DNA from: AM-1111 sp046302135
GTDB taxonomy: Bacteria; Bacteroidota; Bacteroidia; B-17B0; Aurantibacillaceae
Assembly: GCA_046302135.1 (NCBI GenBank)
Contig: JBKCIQ010000170.1
Span: 1 to 25,640 of the forward strand
Length of the DNA stretch: 25,640 bases
Direction of reading: 5' to 3'
Position 1 is the stretch's first letter; each line of letters begins with the position of its first letter. The position numbers and the translations under genes were made by a program. Under the pieces are notes generated by a model. It was not told the DNA's origin. It worked only from the letters and a program-made list of their open reading frames with translations, and searched no databases. Shown in pieces: positions 24,950-25,640 of the stretch.

Positions 24950-25640
24950 ATGAATTTTCTTTTTCCGGGATTTTTGTGGGCTCTGTTCGCCTTGTCTGTT
25001 CCGATAATTATTCATCTTTTTAATTTCCGTAAGTATAAAAAAGTTTACTTCACAAATGTGAGGTTTTTGAAAGAGTTGAAACAAGAGAGTGAATCACGGT
25101 CTAAATTAAAACAATACCTTATTTTAATCTCTAGATTACTGGCATTAACAGCTTTGGTTTTTGCTTTCGCACAGCCATATTTACCTGGAAGCGATACGGC
25201 AAAAATTACGGGTCAAAAGGCAGTGAGCGTTTACATTGATAATTCATTCAGTATGGAAGCAGTTTCTAAAAATGGATACTTGCTGGATGTTGCCAAAGCA
25301 AAAGCTAGAGAGATCGTAAAAAGTTTTTCTGCAACTGATAAATTTCAGGTTATAACCAATGATTTTGAGGGAAAGCATCAGCGTTTGGTAAACAGGGATG
25401 AATTCCTTCAGATGCTTGATGAAATAAAACTTTCACCAACCCATAGAAAAATACATGAAGTGTTTATGCGACAGAAAGATTTGCTCAGTCAAAGCGGATG
25501 TAGTTTTCAGAGATCTTATTTGCTGAGTGATTTTCAACGTTCATTTATTGATGAGAAACAATTGACTGCAGATTCCCAAATGGTTTGCAGTTTGATTCCA
25601 TTGCTTGAAAAAAATAATTCCGGTAATAATGTCTTTATTG
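24950..25640 (+). CDS. BatA-type membrane protein with von Willebrand A-like domain, 3' end missing
   Basis: The first 230 codons of a gene that runs off the window. The N-terminus MNFLFPGFLWALFALSVP with IIHLFNFRKYKKVYFTN is the TIGR02226 / BatA N-terminal signature: one membrane helix (about 4-24), a cytoplasmic basic loop, then a second helix (about 59-78, ending FAFAQPYLPG). A von Willebrand A-like domain follows, with VYIDNSFSM carrying a DxSxS metal-site motif, and a YLLSDFQRS segment later on. Bat proteins were linked to aerotolerance in Bacteroides, but this longer class usually contains further domains and its role is not settled. It is divergent from the ostA-like gene across 149 bases. 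Confidence 0.85.
   Translation, partial: MNFLFPGFLWALFALSVPIIIHLFNFRKYKKVYFTNVRFLKELKQESESRSKLKQYLILISRLLALTALVFAFAQPYLPGSDTAKITGQKAVSVYIDNSFSMEAVSKNGYLLDVAKAKAREIVKSFSATDKFQVITNDFEGKHQRLVNRDEFLQMLDEIKLSPTHRKIHEVFMRQKDLLSQSGCSFQRSYLLSDFQRSFIDEKQLTADSQMVCSLIPLLEKNNSGNNVFI

Noticed and set aside
1..25640. Mobile elements, phage genes, CRISPR arrays, toxin-antitoxin pairs, tRNA or rRNA genes
   Set aside because: No transposase, integrase, regular repeat array, cloverleaf or rRNA segment was seen on either strand.

Overview
The window is a gene-dense stretch of an AT-rich bacterial chromosome that almost certainly belongs to the phylum Bacteroidota. The evidence is the gliding-motility genes gldB and gldC, two secreted proteins with type IX secretion system (T9SS) C-terminal regions, a PorV/PorQ-family barrel, a GldM-like periplasmic protein, a TonB receptor with an N-terminal carboxypeptidase-regulatory domain, a Bacteroidota-type OstA protein and a BatA-type membrane protein. 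There are no Shine-Dalgarno patterns to speak of, and matches to the Bacteroidota -7 promoter element TAnnTTTG sit just upstream of several starts. A member of Flavobacteriales or a neighbouring order is likely, but no rRNA or tRNA is present to refine this.

Layout. 1-982: the first codons of a leftward gene and a rightward TIGR01777-type epimerase. 1001-5280 (leftward): a beta-propeller T9SS cargo protein, a stand-alone GldM C-terminal-like protein, a HIT protein and greA. 5347-14392 (leftward): an apparent three-gene operon of a TonB-dependent receptor, a 1408-residue secreted protein and a PorV-like barrel, closed by an intrinsic terminator. 14511-16159 (leftward): a PorT-like barrel followed by nadE. 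16201-17583 (rightward): gldB-gldC. 17613-18956 (leftward): trigger factor. 19146-21490 (rightward): an ABC-2 exporter pair. 21495-24800 (leftward): an alpha/beta hydrolase on its own, and an ostA-like/rhodanese/DedA run ended by a terminator. 24950-25640: the start of a BatA-type gene cut by the window edge.

The theme is cell-envelope biogenesis and surface-protein export: outer-membrane barrels, T9SS cargo, gliding proteins, LPS transport, an ABC-2 exporter and a periplasm-relevant chaperone. The most interesting parts are the TonB receptor/giant secreted protein/PorV-like operon, whose secreted member has an unusual C-terminal tail, and the stand-alone GldM-like protein. The rest is mostly ordinary housekeeping. 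Five starts differ from the longest open frame: HIT, trigger factor, ABC permease and hydrolase are shortened here, and the OstA-like gene appears to start at GTG. I saw no insertion sequence, prophage, CRISPR array, tRNA, rRNA or frameshifted gene.
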